Shown piece by piece: positions 1 to 11,700 of a stretch of 12,762 nucleotides of DNA; the stretch's first letter is position 1, and each line of letters starts with the position of its first letter. Below the pieces are notes generated by a model, which ran no database searches, had not been told where the DNA came from, and saw only the letters and a list, made by a program, of their open reading frames with translations. Source of the stretch: Zygnema cylindricum (lineage: Eukaryota; Streptophyta; Zygnematophyceae; Zygnematales; Zygnemataceae). The stretch covers positions 126,001 through 138,762 of the forward strand of contig JBBHKE010001665.1 in assembly GCA_037447655.1 (NCBI GenBank), given 5' to 3'. A program made the position numbers and the translations under genes.

Positions 1-763
1 TAGCCTGTGATAATCCCAGAAAATAACTAGAACCAACTTTCAAAATAACCGAAATTTCATCGGAATCATTCGAACTCTTCAGAAAGAGCTCTCTTGCTTG
101 CCACATGGCATTCCGTAACTTGTTGACTGCAAATTTTTGCCACGTGTCACCTATCAAAGGAGTTACAAGTTGCACAATATGACGACTCATCTCCCTATGG
201 AGAAAAAAATGTTTTCCAAAATGTTTCAAACAACCGATCTCATCTTCGTTGCTTTGGCTTCCTTCAAACAGAAAGCAAAAGACAGTACCCACATGTTTCG
301 CATCTAGGACACTTCTCGAAAGCTTTTGTTCTAACATCCAACAAGCAGAACCAGCTCCAAATATATTCGCAAATTTAAGAGTCCCTTCTGTCCCTTTCGG
401 TAATTGAAAATTACCCCCTCTTCCATACTTTTGAACATCGTTGTTTTCTTCTTCGAGACAAATAAATTTTTCCCTGCCCAAGCTCTGCCCGGTAAAAACA
501 ACATTTGCTAAAAACCCCACATCCAAGCTAAGTTGCAATGCTACATAGTCTTCTTTGTCGTAAACTTTTTGAAGAACCGGATGCTGCAAAAGAAGACGAA
601 TTTGGTGAGTGACAGATGTCATAAGCTCATCAATGCCAGCTGTCAGATGGAGCAAGTGAAGAGCTTTGATAGACGCCTTTTGTAATTCTTTTGAAGACCA
701 GATATCTACATTTCCCTTCATAGTAATTTCCCTTCCTGTACCTTCCTTTTTTCCAGTCTGGTC
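1..763 (-). other. C-terminal region of unknown function (at least 250 residues)
   Basis: Residues about 2291-2544, continuing past the edge. It contains mixed helical and beta-like segments: a Leu-rich helix KALHLLHLTAGIDELM, LSLDVGFLANVVFTG, a Gly-containing FANIFGAGSACWMLEQKL, LVTPLIGDTWQKFAVNKL, and near the edge ISVILKVGSSYFLG. The alternation of strand and helix looks like a folded domain rather than a linker. I do not recognise a family. The reading frame is as clean as the rest of the exon. Confidence 0.6.
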
Positions 764-2769
764 GTCTCTTATAACGGAATGTTTGGCAAAGAAAAACAAA
801 AGAGCATCACCTATTGTCTTCCCATTTGCCATTTCCGAATTTTCTCGTGTCCCAACATTTGAGATCCTCTCAAAAACTTCGCACCAAAATTGCCGTTGTT
901 CCTGAGACTTCAAAAAAATGTTTCCAAATGACTTTTTTCCTTCTAAATTTCCAGCCTCGGAGTTTCCTGACCGAGGCAAGTTGGGTAGAAAACCGTGATT
1001 GGAAAAAAACTGGAGAATTTGCTCAATAAAGAAGGCAGTTCCATGCTCAATTCCCCACTCAGTTTTTTGAGCTTCGTTTCTTAGCTGAAGTAAACCAGCA
1101 AGAGAACTCCAACGCAAAATAATTCTTACAAGGAGGAGCACTCCCGGGAATTGAATTATGTAGCCTTGAAGCTTACGAAATGTCATAAAATCTCCATTAG
1201 AAACTCGAACAGTAAAGCCCAATGGATTTGTTGCATTTCCTTGAAAGACAAGCATAGATTCCTCCAATCCCTCAACCAAACGAACTCCCGGAAATTCATG
1301 AACCATAACTTCAATTAACTCTTCAAGAAGCTTTCCCTCTTGTTTCTTCAACTGTGTACCTGGAGGAGAACTGGTTTTAAGAGAAGAACTCTTCAGCAAT
1401 TCATTTGGGCCAGTTTCACTCAAAGACCACGAGACAAGGTCAAAATCGAGATTTCCCGCAAAGATGTCAAACAAAAAGGCAGTTTTAGGCCAAGAAAAAG
1501 CGATCCCTATTTCTCTATTTCCTCCCTTACCCAACACAAGCTCCAAACAGTTCTCTATTCTCTCGAATACCAACAAACTCGTGAGTATTGACCCAAATAA
1601 TGCGTCCTTCCTCAGCCTAAATTCAGAAAATAGACTTTCAGTGATTCTCTTACCCAAACTTCCTTCCACGGGGTCCTTTATCTCCGTCAGTTGCAACACT
1701 CCATTCCCTTTTCCAGTCATCACTTCCATGAGAAGCTCCTCCACAAACCATAGAAAAGAAAGGCAAAAATTCTCCCTGTTTCGCTCACTTAAAGCTGCTA
1801 AGTACCAGGCATATGCAAGTTGCTTCTTCTTCTCCCACAGCTCCTCTCTCTTCTCTATCCCTCCATCTCCCTCCCTTTCTCCGAATGCCTCTCCTTCCCT
1901 TTCATTCGCCATATCTTGTAGGAGTGAAAGCTGTGAATCGTCCCCGACTTCAGAATAGAAAATTACTGAAAACCAGTGTCGTAACTCCTTAAACTGTTTC
2001 TGTGCCTCACTCCCTCTTATCTCTCTCTCTTCCTTCGTGTCACCTTTATGTGAAATTCCTGCAGCAATATCGCCTTCTGATATGCAGTCAAATTCTTTCA
2101 TTATGGATTGAACAGCTTTTTGAAATGCCTTATATGATTTTACTGCATTTTGTTTGTAGTCATTGTTTTCCGAGACTACAAAAAATAAGTCAGGTTGAAT
2201 CAAATGACCCGTGAATGAAAACCTCATTCCCTCCAAAAGGACACTTTCTGCTCTCCTTTGAAGCTTACTCAATAATGAAGCTCCTTCAGAATGAATACTG
2301 TTAGAAACTTGTATTGTTTTTCTGATTTTTGACGCCAGGAGCTCCAAGTCAGCGGCTCTTCCACTAAAGTACGACCAATTTGTTACTTGCTGACGTACTT
2401 TCCCTAACTGTACGGATTTTTCATTAAAGCTCCCAATTCTCTGACAGAGTACCAGGTGGCAATCTTCTATTTGTCTCGTCTGAGGAAACATCATATACGA
2501 GAGGAAAAACTTCGTCATTTGACGAGATTCGACAAGACTCAAAACAGAAGGTTGGATAAAACATATAGGTTCTCCTTCAACATGAGTTACGTGACAGAGA
2601 CTTTCCTGCCAGATTATGGACACCTGTGGTCCTCTAACCGAGTTGGAGAAAAAGCTTTGTCGCATAAAAAGCTCATTTTTTTTAGAAACGACAATTACAT
2701 TTTTGAAGTCATTTCCAAGCGATTTCTGTACCTTCTCGTCAGACCTCGCATAGAATGGTTGCAGCTCAC
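1..2769 (-). CDS. Exon 6: RDR active-site region to C-terminus, Cid1-like nucleotidyltransferase, unknown tail (continues past window)
   Basis: Completes Gly1622 and encodes 1623-2544 with no stop over 922 codons. A first-stop scan would miss this frame because it runs off the window edge. Residues 1623-1971 are the C-terminal half of the RDR domain, with the catalytic loop replaced by SVRGP (2641-2627). About 1985-2290 is a nucleotidyltransferase of the Cid1/Trf4 type with PAP-associated segment. From about 2290 on I recognise nothing. A second Glu/Lys/Arg-rich low-complexity insert lies at about 1907-1936, between the MKEFD and AYAWY blocks of the RDR C-terminus. Continuity of RDR homology from exon 5 and an exact codon split argue this is the same gene. 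Confidence 0.9.
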
Positions 2770-5700
2770 CTGTCCCCACCCAAAAAAAAAAAAAAACACA
2801 GGAAAATATCACTACGACAATGAGGTTGAATAAATGAAGTTGATGAAAACCTCAGTAATTGAAATAAGAGTCAAAGTGACTTCAGCAAAAACCTACCCAT
2901 GGCCTATTAAAAAAAAAACACGTTACAGAGTAATTGAAAGAGTCAAAAAAAGCCTAAAAGGCCTAAGTTACATAGGTAAACCTTTGATAGTCCAAACGAA
3001 ACACAAAATAGTTGCATATAATATAAGTCAATAATCTTAAGCAAAGAGAGCATAGACTACACAGTACAAACTTTTTCTCGATATTAAAAAGGAAGAAAAG
3101 TACAACAGAATAACGTATCGAATTTACTTTCTCTACTTTCCTACTCTTATTACTGTTCCTCAATGCCGACATGATAAACTATATCATAGTTTATCCCGAT
3201 ATCCATAGAAAACTGTAGCACGATCGAAATATGAACTTTTGGAGATACCGTCACTTTCACACTTTTGAAGTTCACACCCGTTCAACATTTATTATCTTAA
3301 AAATTTGAATTGAACTTCAAGGGATGAGTACCAAGGGAATTTGAACTATAATGCTTAAACAAAATGAAGTACTCGTCAAAAAAGTCGATTTCTTCCGCAA
3401 ATGGTTGGGATTAATCTTCCTTAAACCAAGTTACGTGTTCGAAACATGTAGTTTTCAAGTAGCGTTTTTGAACTTTAAAATTAAAAAAAAAATCAGCTCA
3501 ACTTTTTCCGAGTTTGTTCAGTTCGTAAGGATGGGTGATGCGGTACACTGCAACTCCGTATTGTATTGAAAAAAAATCAAGTTTTTTGGAAACGTTCTAT
3601 GCACCGTAAGTCACTACTCCTCCTCACTTCTTCCTCCTCCTGCTGCTCCTTTCTTCCTTCCTTCCTTGTACAATTATGTTGACCGAAATATGTATCGATA
3701 AACTAGCAGTATGAGGTTGAGAAATAGGGAGGCATACAGAATCTTAATGAAGCAAAAAAGGGCAAACATGGATGTTTATAATCCACACTAATTTTGGGTA
3801 CAAACGCCAAAACGTTCTCACTCAGAATCAGTACATCCAGACATGATTTGGCACAATCCCAAAAATAACGGTAAGAGATAAAACAAAAAATGATACAACA
3901 GAAAATTCCCTCGGAAACATTTAAATGAGCCACAAAAAGAGAAAAAGAGAAAAAAGATAAGTAAAAAGGGAAAAGAAAAAGGGAAAGACGTCAGAGAGAC
4001 AAGGCAACATCCTCTTCCCAAGCTGTCAAATAAAAGGAATAGAAACAAGTAGACAATCTCACCAGGATGAAAAGTATTATGTCTGTGATATAACAGACAG
4101 GGACCTTCTAGTGTCCAAAAGTCACAGTTTTCAGATGTTCCCCATGGAGTCGATCCTGGTGAAATCGAAAGCTGTACAAATATCTCTCCCTCCTCCAAAA
4201 CATCTTGACCATCGATGATGGCAAGCATTTCTCCCCCATTTGGAACCCATATTCGAGCTTCCTCCACGAGGGCCCTAACCTGAGTTTCGACGTCCATAAT
4301 CAAATTTAATGACAACAATTTGAAAAGTACGGACTTTATCAATATATGAGTTAGTTTTTTTTAGTTAAATATAGTTTTTACATCGATATGTAGTTATATA
4401 TCAGTTTACCACTGTGGCACATTGGCTCCAAAACTTTGATATCTGGTACGACAGTTTTTCAAGACATAAATAACCCACTAACCGAAAAAGGAAAGAAATG
4501 AAGACATGATAAAGTTAAATATTAACAACTCACTAATCAAACAAGGAAACAAATGACGATACGACAATGCATTTTGCAACAGTGTGCTTTACCGGTTCAC
4601 CTAATAAGAATGAAATGCTGACATCAAAGAGAAGGAAAAAGAAGGAAAAATGATAGGTAAAGCGTCGATGAAACGCGTAAATGAAACTCGCTCTCTCTCC
4701 CCTCCGAGGTTCAGATTTTGACCAGAATGTTGATAGTACTTTTTCTAGAAAAATTATTAAAGTTGAAGTCCCGGGTTCATATGGCTTAGAACTTCTGTTA
4801 CAAGACTGTGTACGATTCTCAATAATGTTAGGTTCATTTACAACACGGCAAAAAAAAAGGGTAAAAATCCAAAAATTAAAAAAGGACCATCCAAAATAAT
4901 TCTTTAATTTATTGGTCTCTTCCTCACCTGCTCTTTATATGTCGAAATTACCATGTCCCTAAACAGAGGATCCTTCTCCAGCTTTTTCCTTCCTGTAATC
5001 CTTTTGCAAAAAAATTCGTCTTTTCCATTTTTTCCTTGCCATCTCTCACAAACGGCTCTCCATGAAATCTCCGGTTCTGAAACCAATTGCAATAATCCAT
5101 TCAGATTTTGTTCCAGAAGGTCTTCAAAAATAGAATCGGGAATACCACGTGCCTGAAGCATAGAAATGATTGTACGGTCGAGATAGAGACGATTATATTC
5201 TCCGATGATTGGACCACATGGAAACGGTTTTGGTTCCGTCGAACACAAAACGGAAGATGAAACTAAGGCTTCCCCAAGGTTATCCATATATTCCACAAGA
5301 TTTCTACACAGATTCCACAAAACACATTTTCTTATCAATTTGCTGACACACACAAAATCAAATGAGTTTAAAAAGTTGAGTAATATATAGCTTTATACAC
5401 CGAAACCATCATTTTCCCAACTGTTCTCGAAACAGAAAACCAGCTGCGCCAAAATGTCAACACTGTCCATCAATTCTAACACTACGATACTCTATTCATG
5501 CAACCATAGAACATAGAAAATTTGATGAAAAAGAAACGACCATCACCTGTAAGAATTTGAAATACAAAGCTGATTTTTCACATCTTCGATAGGCAACGAT
5601 GTCATCCAACAAGAATGAGTCATCATCTGTCTTTTAGAAGCTGTCAAAAAACGAAACAACTTCCCAGAAACTTCTATACCATCGGACAATGAAGCCTCGA

Positions 5701-8700
5701 CCTTTTTCACAAATATATCCCCAGGTTCTCTCATCATTTCACCATTTTCTTCCCTGAATTTAACATTCAAGAAACAGAGACCAAGCTCATCTCCTACCAC
5801 CAAGGTCTCAAGCCTTTTGTTAAGCTCAATAGGAGTCGGATATGAATACAATATGCGTGAGGGTGTCACAGTCGCCTGGAGAACTAACTTTTGTCTTTTG
5901 GGAATGGGACAAAGACTGGGTCCCCAAGACGGTAATAATTCTAAACCGCATTGGGCGAGAGCTCCAAATGGCCACTTGAATCTCTCTACATAGGTAGGAA
6001 GTTGAAGCAAAGCCCATACGGCTTTCTTTTTTGACAATTTTTGCAAAGCAGTTAAAAAAGATACTGGAGGAGTGACACGTGGCAGCATGTGACTGCATTC
6101 AGACAAAAAACATTTCAAAAGATACCTCACATGAAAGGGTAAACTTGCTTCCAAATGTGCAATTTTTAGGTTTACAGTCAAATGTTCTTCAAGTGTATTG
6201 AATGGCTGATTAAATCCTTTTGCTGTGAAAAAGTTCCCATCATTCTCCAGATTCACAAATTCAGATATTGAATTTGATATTCTCTTTTCATTCTTTCCAG
6301 CCAGCCCATTATCAACTTTCCTTCTTTTCTCCCCCACTCGTGATCCTCCTCCGCATTCTTCCTCCTCTCCACTCTCTTCTCCATAACCCAAACCATCTTC
6401 GTCTCCCTCTCCTTCTCCCTCTCCAAAAGGATCATTGCCCTTGTTTTCTTCTTCCTCAGGAACAAGATTGTCCAAGGCCATTTCACCCTCTCTTTCATCC
6501 TCTTTATCCTTGTCACTTTGTCCTTCCTCTCCTCCACAATCCATCATAACCTTGTCAATCTCTCTTCCATACACCATATCTATTACAATACCATCCACTA
6601 CTTCCACTCCCTTCCCCTCCAGAATTTGTGTTAAAGCCTGTAATTTTCCAGACTCGTTCCCATGTGCTTCGAAACGAAGAACATTACATGTTCCCACTGC
6701 TTCAAGAATACGACAACCGTGAATAATTTTTTTTTCTTCCGCCTTATTTAATTGCCCTGTTTCTCCCACCAAGCCATAAATGGCACCAGGGTTTCTTACA
6801 GTCAAATAGACAGCCATGAAAACTTCTCCGTCTTTTCTTTTCTGATGAACTACAATTGGTGAGTACACACTCTTCAACTGTATCTCTACTCTTACACTCT
6901 CCTCCGGAGCATCAATTTCAATGATACCCTCCTTTTCCTGCCATGACATCACCACCTGTCCACTTTTCTGACATTCTGACTCTACCAATTCCATGTTGCC
7001 ACGTGGCATCTCCTGGCTTTCAGAATCCCTGCTTTGTCCTCTCTTTTGACACTTTCTCCCTTGTCTCACCATGAGAAGGTCAATTACTCCAATAAAATGA
7101 GCAGCACTATACAAAAACCCTAAAGTACACCTTGACAGTAGCAGCTTCTTGGAATCTTCCGCAAAATTCTGTGACGGTTTACAAGTCATGCTGACATCAG
7201 CTCTCCTCCAAAGAGGGAGAATCCCTTCCTGATTGTCTGAACCAAACTTAATCGATTTGTCTAGTTTGTTATCGACAAAATTGAGTGGGGCAATATGTTG
7301 TAGCCACAGTTTCCTTCCTCTAAGGGAGAGATCAGCTTCTTCGAGGATCCTTTCATAACATTGAGCAATTGTTTGACTCTTTAAAGGACGAACATGGAAA
7401 AGGGCACACCTTCGATCTCTGCCCGTCCTAACATCAGATTCTAGAACCACGACTAATCCTCTAAACAAATCTGTTACTTCTTTCTCTATTGTACCTCTTG
7501 GCACATTACGCACCAAAATCACAAAATTATTTTTTGAATCCACTGCTGTCGCCTCATTACAGAAATCTTCGTCCAATTCTAAATTACCTCCATCATTGTC
7601 TCTCTCGTTTACATTACCTATCAATAACCGGTCCTTTGTAGCACCTACGATCTTTTCCACCACTATCTTCGTCTCCGGTGTGTGATTCCCTTGTAACATC
7701 CCCAATGCTTTGACCATATTCTCCTCTTCTGTAGTTGCTTCGTCGTACAACAACTTCTGTTGAGAATCCATGAGAAGTACAAACCGACTGCCGTGAGTTC
7801 GTGCTCTCCCTCTACTTTGTACCACAGAAGTTAGGCTTAACTGTCCTCCAAATCTGATCACTACATTACAAGCTGTCACATCGATACCTTCCTCGACGAC
7901 GCTCGTCGAAACAAGAATTTTTATAAGTCCCGACCGAAAACGTTGTAAAGTCGGTTTCTGTTCCTCTTCCCATGACATACCATCAAAACCAGAATGGCCT
8001 ACAAGCATTCCAGGATGCAGTTTTTCTATGTCTGGAAAGCTCTCCAACAGCCTAACAAGGTCACGTGCCGTTATTTTTTTCTCAACAAAAACTAGTATCC
8101 GACAGTTAGAATTCTGACAAAAGGCTTCTCGAATTTCTCCTACAAGTGCGTGTACTTTTGAAGAAACTTCTGTGGTGTTCAATGTTTTTACTGCCTCTAG
8201 TGTCCACTGCGAAGGCCACCCTAACTGTTTAATCAGCAAAATTTTGTGTCTTGCAGTATTCCTCCATTCCAGACGTCTCAAATAACTAGCAAGCTCTTTT
8301 CGAGATGCTTTTGGCCCAATCACTGAACTCCGTTCGAACATGCTCAAAATCTCAAGCCCATGCTCAACTGCTGCTTTCAAATCTTCACGAAAAGAAGTTA
8401 TTGCTATACTTAGTCTCTTACGGAGTTCCCCCCTTATTGAAGCCTCGTTAGGCTGTCCTAAAAATAGCATATCTCCTGGCATTGGCATCCCTAATGATAA
8501 GACATCCACTTTAGCGATAATTTTACGAAGATAGTCACTCAACTCCGACTGGAACTGTTTCTCATCTGCCGTAAGCTCTACACTTACACACACCGTATTC
8601 GCCCGATTCGTAAATGTTTCCAATTCTTTCCAATAAAGTTTGGGCGCAATAATACTTGCGTTGTCATAAACAGCAGCTACCTTCTTAAAGTGTTCCAATG

Positions 8701-11700
8701 TGAAATATAAAAGGCTCTTACCACCTGGAGATGCAGTAAGACCGAGAAGATGTGGGCGAGCGACTATCTGGCAGCTAAAAAAATATTCCCGGAGGATGAC
8801 AGCAAAGGGATGGTTCTTTGTGGCATGGTGAGCCTCGTCAAATATAAGGAGACAACAACGTCCCATGGGAAACCCGCCAGCTAGCTTATTTAGAAACACT
8901 TGGGCTGTAAGAACCAATACTTCTACACCTTCTAATCCATTTTCAATCTTTTCGGCACTGGAGACATCAAAAGCTGTCGAGGTCTCTCCTGTGAACTCCT
9001 GTAAACCACAGACAACTTGGAGCCAATCATCGATACAAGCATGTAACTCAAATGCAAAAGAGAGAAAGTGGTTTGTGTAAGCTTAGGACATAATGGTCCA
9101 TTTCTAGATTCTAATTTGGTTACCCACCAATGTCATAATAATCTAATGTTGACAGTTTATGCTTTAAAGGTCACTCTTTCTAAGGCCTTCACGGGACTTT
9201 TGCTCCTATAAAGCTTAGAGGTTACAAAATAAACACACTGTACAACACGAAACACCCATATAATATTTTCCTTTCTTTTTTTTTTAAGTTTGCATGGTTG
9301 CATTGCTGAACAAAATTATTTCACATAGTCAAACCTTTTGAAAATGACCCCAATTTTTGCTTCCAAAAATATCATTGGGGAAAGCTTTAAAGAAAACTAC
9401 AACAACAATGAAGAATGTGAATAAGAAATCGGAAAACAATGTATGCGATAAAAGAAAAGTGGAATGAGAAATAGGGAATGTATCTGGGTATATATACTGA
9501 GAGATAATTGAACTGAGAGTAATATGAAATCTTTTGGTTAACTTTTTCTCAGAAGGCGTGGGTTGAATAATATTGGTCTATCACCTAGTTAGTGATTAAA
9601 ATAGTACATTTATATAACACACAAAGGTACACTAAAACTACCGTTTCAGCCAGGTCAATGAAAAGGTTGACGGTCCAGAAAAGAAAAGAAAAAAAAAATG
9701 TTTGGCAACCGCACATCCAAAAAAATTGTTGTTACTACTGATGAAAATATCTCGCAACACACAGACTCTCATTGATACTTAAATCAAGATTTGATACCAA
9801 ACTCAGATTCATTTGCAACATCAACCCCTCCCCCCCCGAAAAAAAACATGCTCGTATTTTACTTTGGTTTGAAGTGTTCACGATTCAACTAGGTTTTTCT
9901 TCTAAGAACCAGCCCCGAATCTTAGATCAAACGTGCAAAAACAATCAGAAACGCTACAAGTGGTTAACCCATACTATACCCGTGTTGTACGTTTTTTTCA
10001 ATGTGATACACCTTCAGTAACCACATACAATGTTTCAACCTGATTTTGCACATTTGAACTATGGTTCGAATTCAAAAAGCTTAAATAATCAGATAACCAT
10101 GAATCCAAATGCAAATTTGGATACTTCCTACTACTATATAGCCGTGTATTGTACCATTTTTCAAACATATTTCCACAAGTTTTAACTCAAATTTTACCAG
10201 TCCTACCTTTTTGTCATTCCAGGCGTTTATTAAAGGTTCTCCGACAATACTTTAATAACTCTTAGGAGAGTCAACCAAGTTCTTCTTTGGAAAAGGAAAC
10301 AGCGCTTCATGTCAATAAAAATTTCATGGAATCAACAAATCATCGGATACATTTGGAGAACTGATGATCAATTATTGACCTTCGATAGAAAAATTATATT
10401 TCTGGTTTAAATAACGTGGACGATTTGGAATCACACGTGAAAAAAAAAACAATCAGTATTATTAACGCTATTTTGTGTTCACAGAGCAAAAAATTCGGCT
10501 GAATTTGTATGATTAACGCTGATAGTGATTCACAGTGAACTATACACAGAATTTGGATGAACTCTTGGTAGGGCGGATAGGGAAGACTACACCACCAATA
10601 GCTATTAGAGTACAGAAGTTGATAGTGTAAATGCAAAATTTAATATGTATAATACTAATTCGTGTAGGAAGGCGTGGCGTATTGTAGTCCATTCCCTTGA
10701 AAAAGAGTGTTGTAAACACTATTTTATGATTTCCGGCCAAAAAACGCTGCAACCGAATTAGTGTTATTTACCTCTAATAGAGATGGGCAGTGTAGTTTTG
10801 AACTCTATGGTGATACATGATTAGCGATATGGTGTAAAATTTCTCATTTCATCGATCCGGGACTCTTTCAAACCAGCTTCACATTAATTTACTTGCAAAA
10901 TTTCATAACAACATTACTTTCCCTACACGGTTAACGTCGTTTATTTACCTTCCTCGTTCACAAAAACTTGAAGTCCGCATTCTTCATATTCTACCTGAAT
11001 TAATTGTCCTTGAAAATTTTTATTCAACCATTTTTTTCATTATCAGCTAATTTATGTCCTGCTGGATGCCTGACAGAAAGAATTATAGACTCACTCAGGA
11101 AAGAAGTTGGCAAAGCTACAACGCCCATCGTTGCTAAAGTTAATCACTCTGATTCGAGTGAGTGCTTCTTTTTTTCAAAATCATAAATCAGTGTTGTTAA
11201 CACTATCTGGTTTTGTGGCCCATAATAAGCCACGCACAAAAATATAACGTAGTTAATTATAAGAAAAGTGTTAACGATTATAAATTCGCTAACTCTAATA
11301 GCGATGTGCTTGTACCTTGACTTTCAATCCCATATCCCTCCGGAAAACCTCCGCTTGCTGATGGACCAATGGAACTCGATCGGCTAACATAACCACAATT
11401 TTGTCCTTATTCCAATCCGCCATTGTTCTTGCAACCATGGCGGCCACAAAAGTCTTTCCAGCGCCTGTAGGCAATGCAATAATAGAATTTTTTTGTAGGG
11501 CTTCAACAAAAAGTTCCACTTGATACGCTCGCGGTTTCTTTCCTCCTTTCATAAAAACGCCGACATCCAATTCACTAATTTCGGGAAGATTCGGTCTTCG
11601 GACAGAGAACTTATTGACGGGATTTTGGATTTTTCTTCTTCTTTCCTCCTCTTCACCACGGATTCTCTCTCCCTCAGGAGGTAAAATTGTCCTAACTCTC

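Larger units (their letters stand above)
2770..4062 (-). other. Intron 5 (1293 nt)
   Basis: The donor is CCTG|GTGAGA and the acceptor GGGTGGGGACAG|GT at 2770/2769. A poly-T run (minus strand; poly-A at 2782-2795 plus) just upstream serves as the polypyrimidine tract. The junction rebuilds the Gly of HPGEL exactly where RDR proteins have HPGD. The interior has a CT-rich plus-strand tract (about 3611-3665), a purine-rich tract (about 3935-3990) and a perfect inverted repeat (3173-3195). I looked for a D-x-D-G-D coding stretch on the minus strand here and found none. Confidence 0.88.
1735..5866 (-). other. Cellular RDR-type RNA-dependent RNA polymerase domain, active site degenerate (spans introns 2-5)
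   Basis: Residues about 1290-1971. Family landmarks in order: TPSRIL...YPTP, CFLNVKF, HSCWM, LYLDRTIISMLQARGI (1463-1478, the LNRqiI block), ARIWVPNGGEML (1558-1569), VLEEGEIFVQ (1576-1585), LEGP...FHPGEL (1608-1624), then ungapped alignment through NVIVVSKK to VSIIW (W1675), FFLSYMM (1709-1715), MKEFDCISEGDIAAGIS (1845-1861), AYAWYL (1940-1945) and LSFLWFVEELL (1958-1968), the RDR C-terminus. RDR enzymes copy RNA into dsRNA to feed silencing. Here the D-x-D-G-D loop position (1665-1669) reads SVRGP and the FSDGIG/KG segment is missing, so polymerase activity is unlikely. RDR assignment is strong; loss of activity is inferred. Confidence 0.88.

Noticed and set aside
1439-1453. NLDFD as the RDR catalytic D-x-D-G-D motif
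   Set aside because: It lies about 90 residues after the RDR C-terminal block LSFLWFVEELL, so it cannot be the polymerase loop. Its surroundings (FSWPKT before, VRVSN and LVRIILRW after) fit a nucleotidyltransferase instead.
1160-1500. OAS (2'-5' oligoadenylate synthetase) identity for the transferase
   Set aside because: FRKLQ plus a downstream LVRIILRW looked like the OAS FTELQ region, but the later LPNLP and TIGDALLFFF segments fit the Cid1/Trf4 family and its PAP-associated domain better. OAS is kept only as an alternative.
1-2214. Plus-strand open frames such as 666-905, 1464-1958 and 2002-2214
   Set aside because: They are antisense shadows of the long open minus-strand exon 6; Ser/Phe/Leu-rich content is what the complement of Glu/Lys-rich coding sequence gives.
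3225-3262. CESDGISKSSYFD-like minus-strand string as the missing FSDGIG motif
   Set aside because: It is in intron 5, downstream of the LNR block where the motif would be out of order, sits in a frame with nearby stops, and has no flanking RDR similarity.
3818-4062. Read-through of exon 5 into a Phe/Leu/Ser-rich C-terminus
   Set aside because: The sequence after HPG is encoded by a polypyrimidine tract and has no RDR similarity, whereas splicing at GTGAGA to 2769 restores the conserved continuation.
1-4062. Exon 6 as a separate neighbouring gene
   Set aside because: It starts in the middle of the RDR domain exactly where exon 5 stops, and the split Gly codon and phase agree. An independent gene would lack the N-terminal half of its RDR domain.
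9772-10020. Plus-strand 82-codon frame inside intron 1
   Set aside because: Its Pro-Pro and Lys stretches come from poly-C and poly-A runs, and it has no recognisable domain or flanking gene signals.
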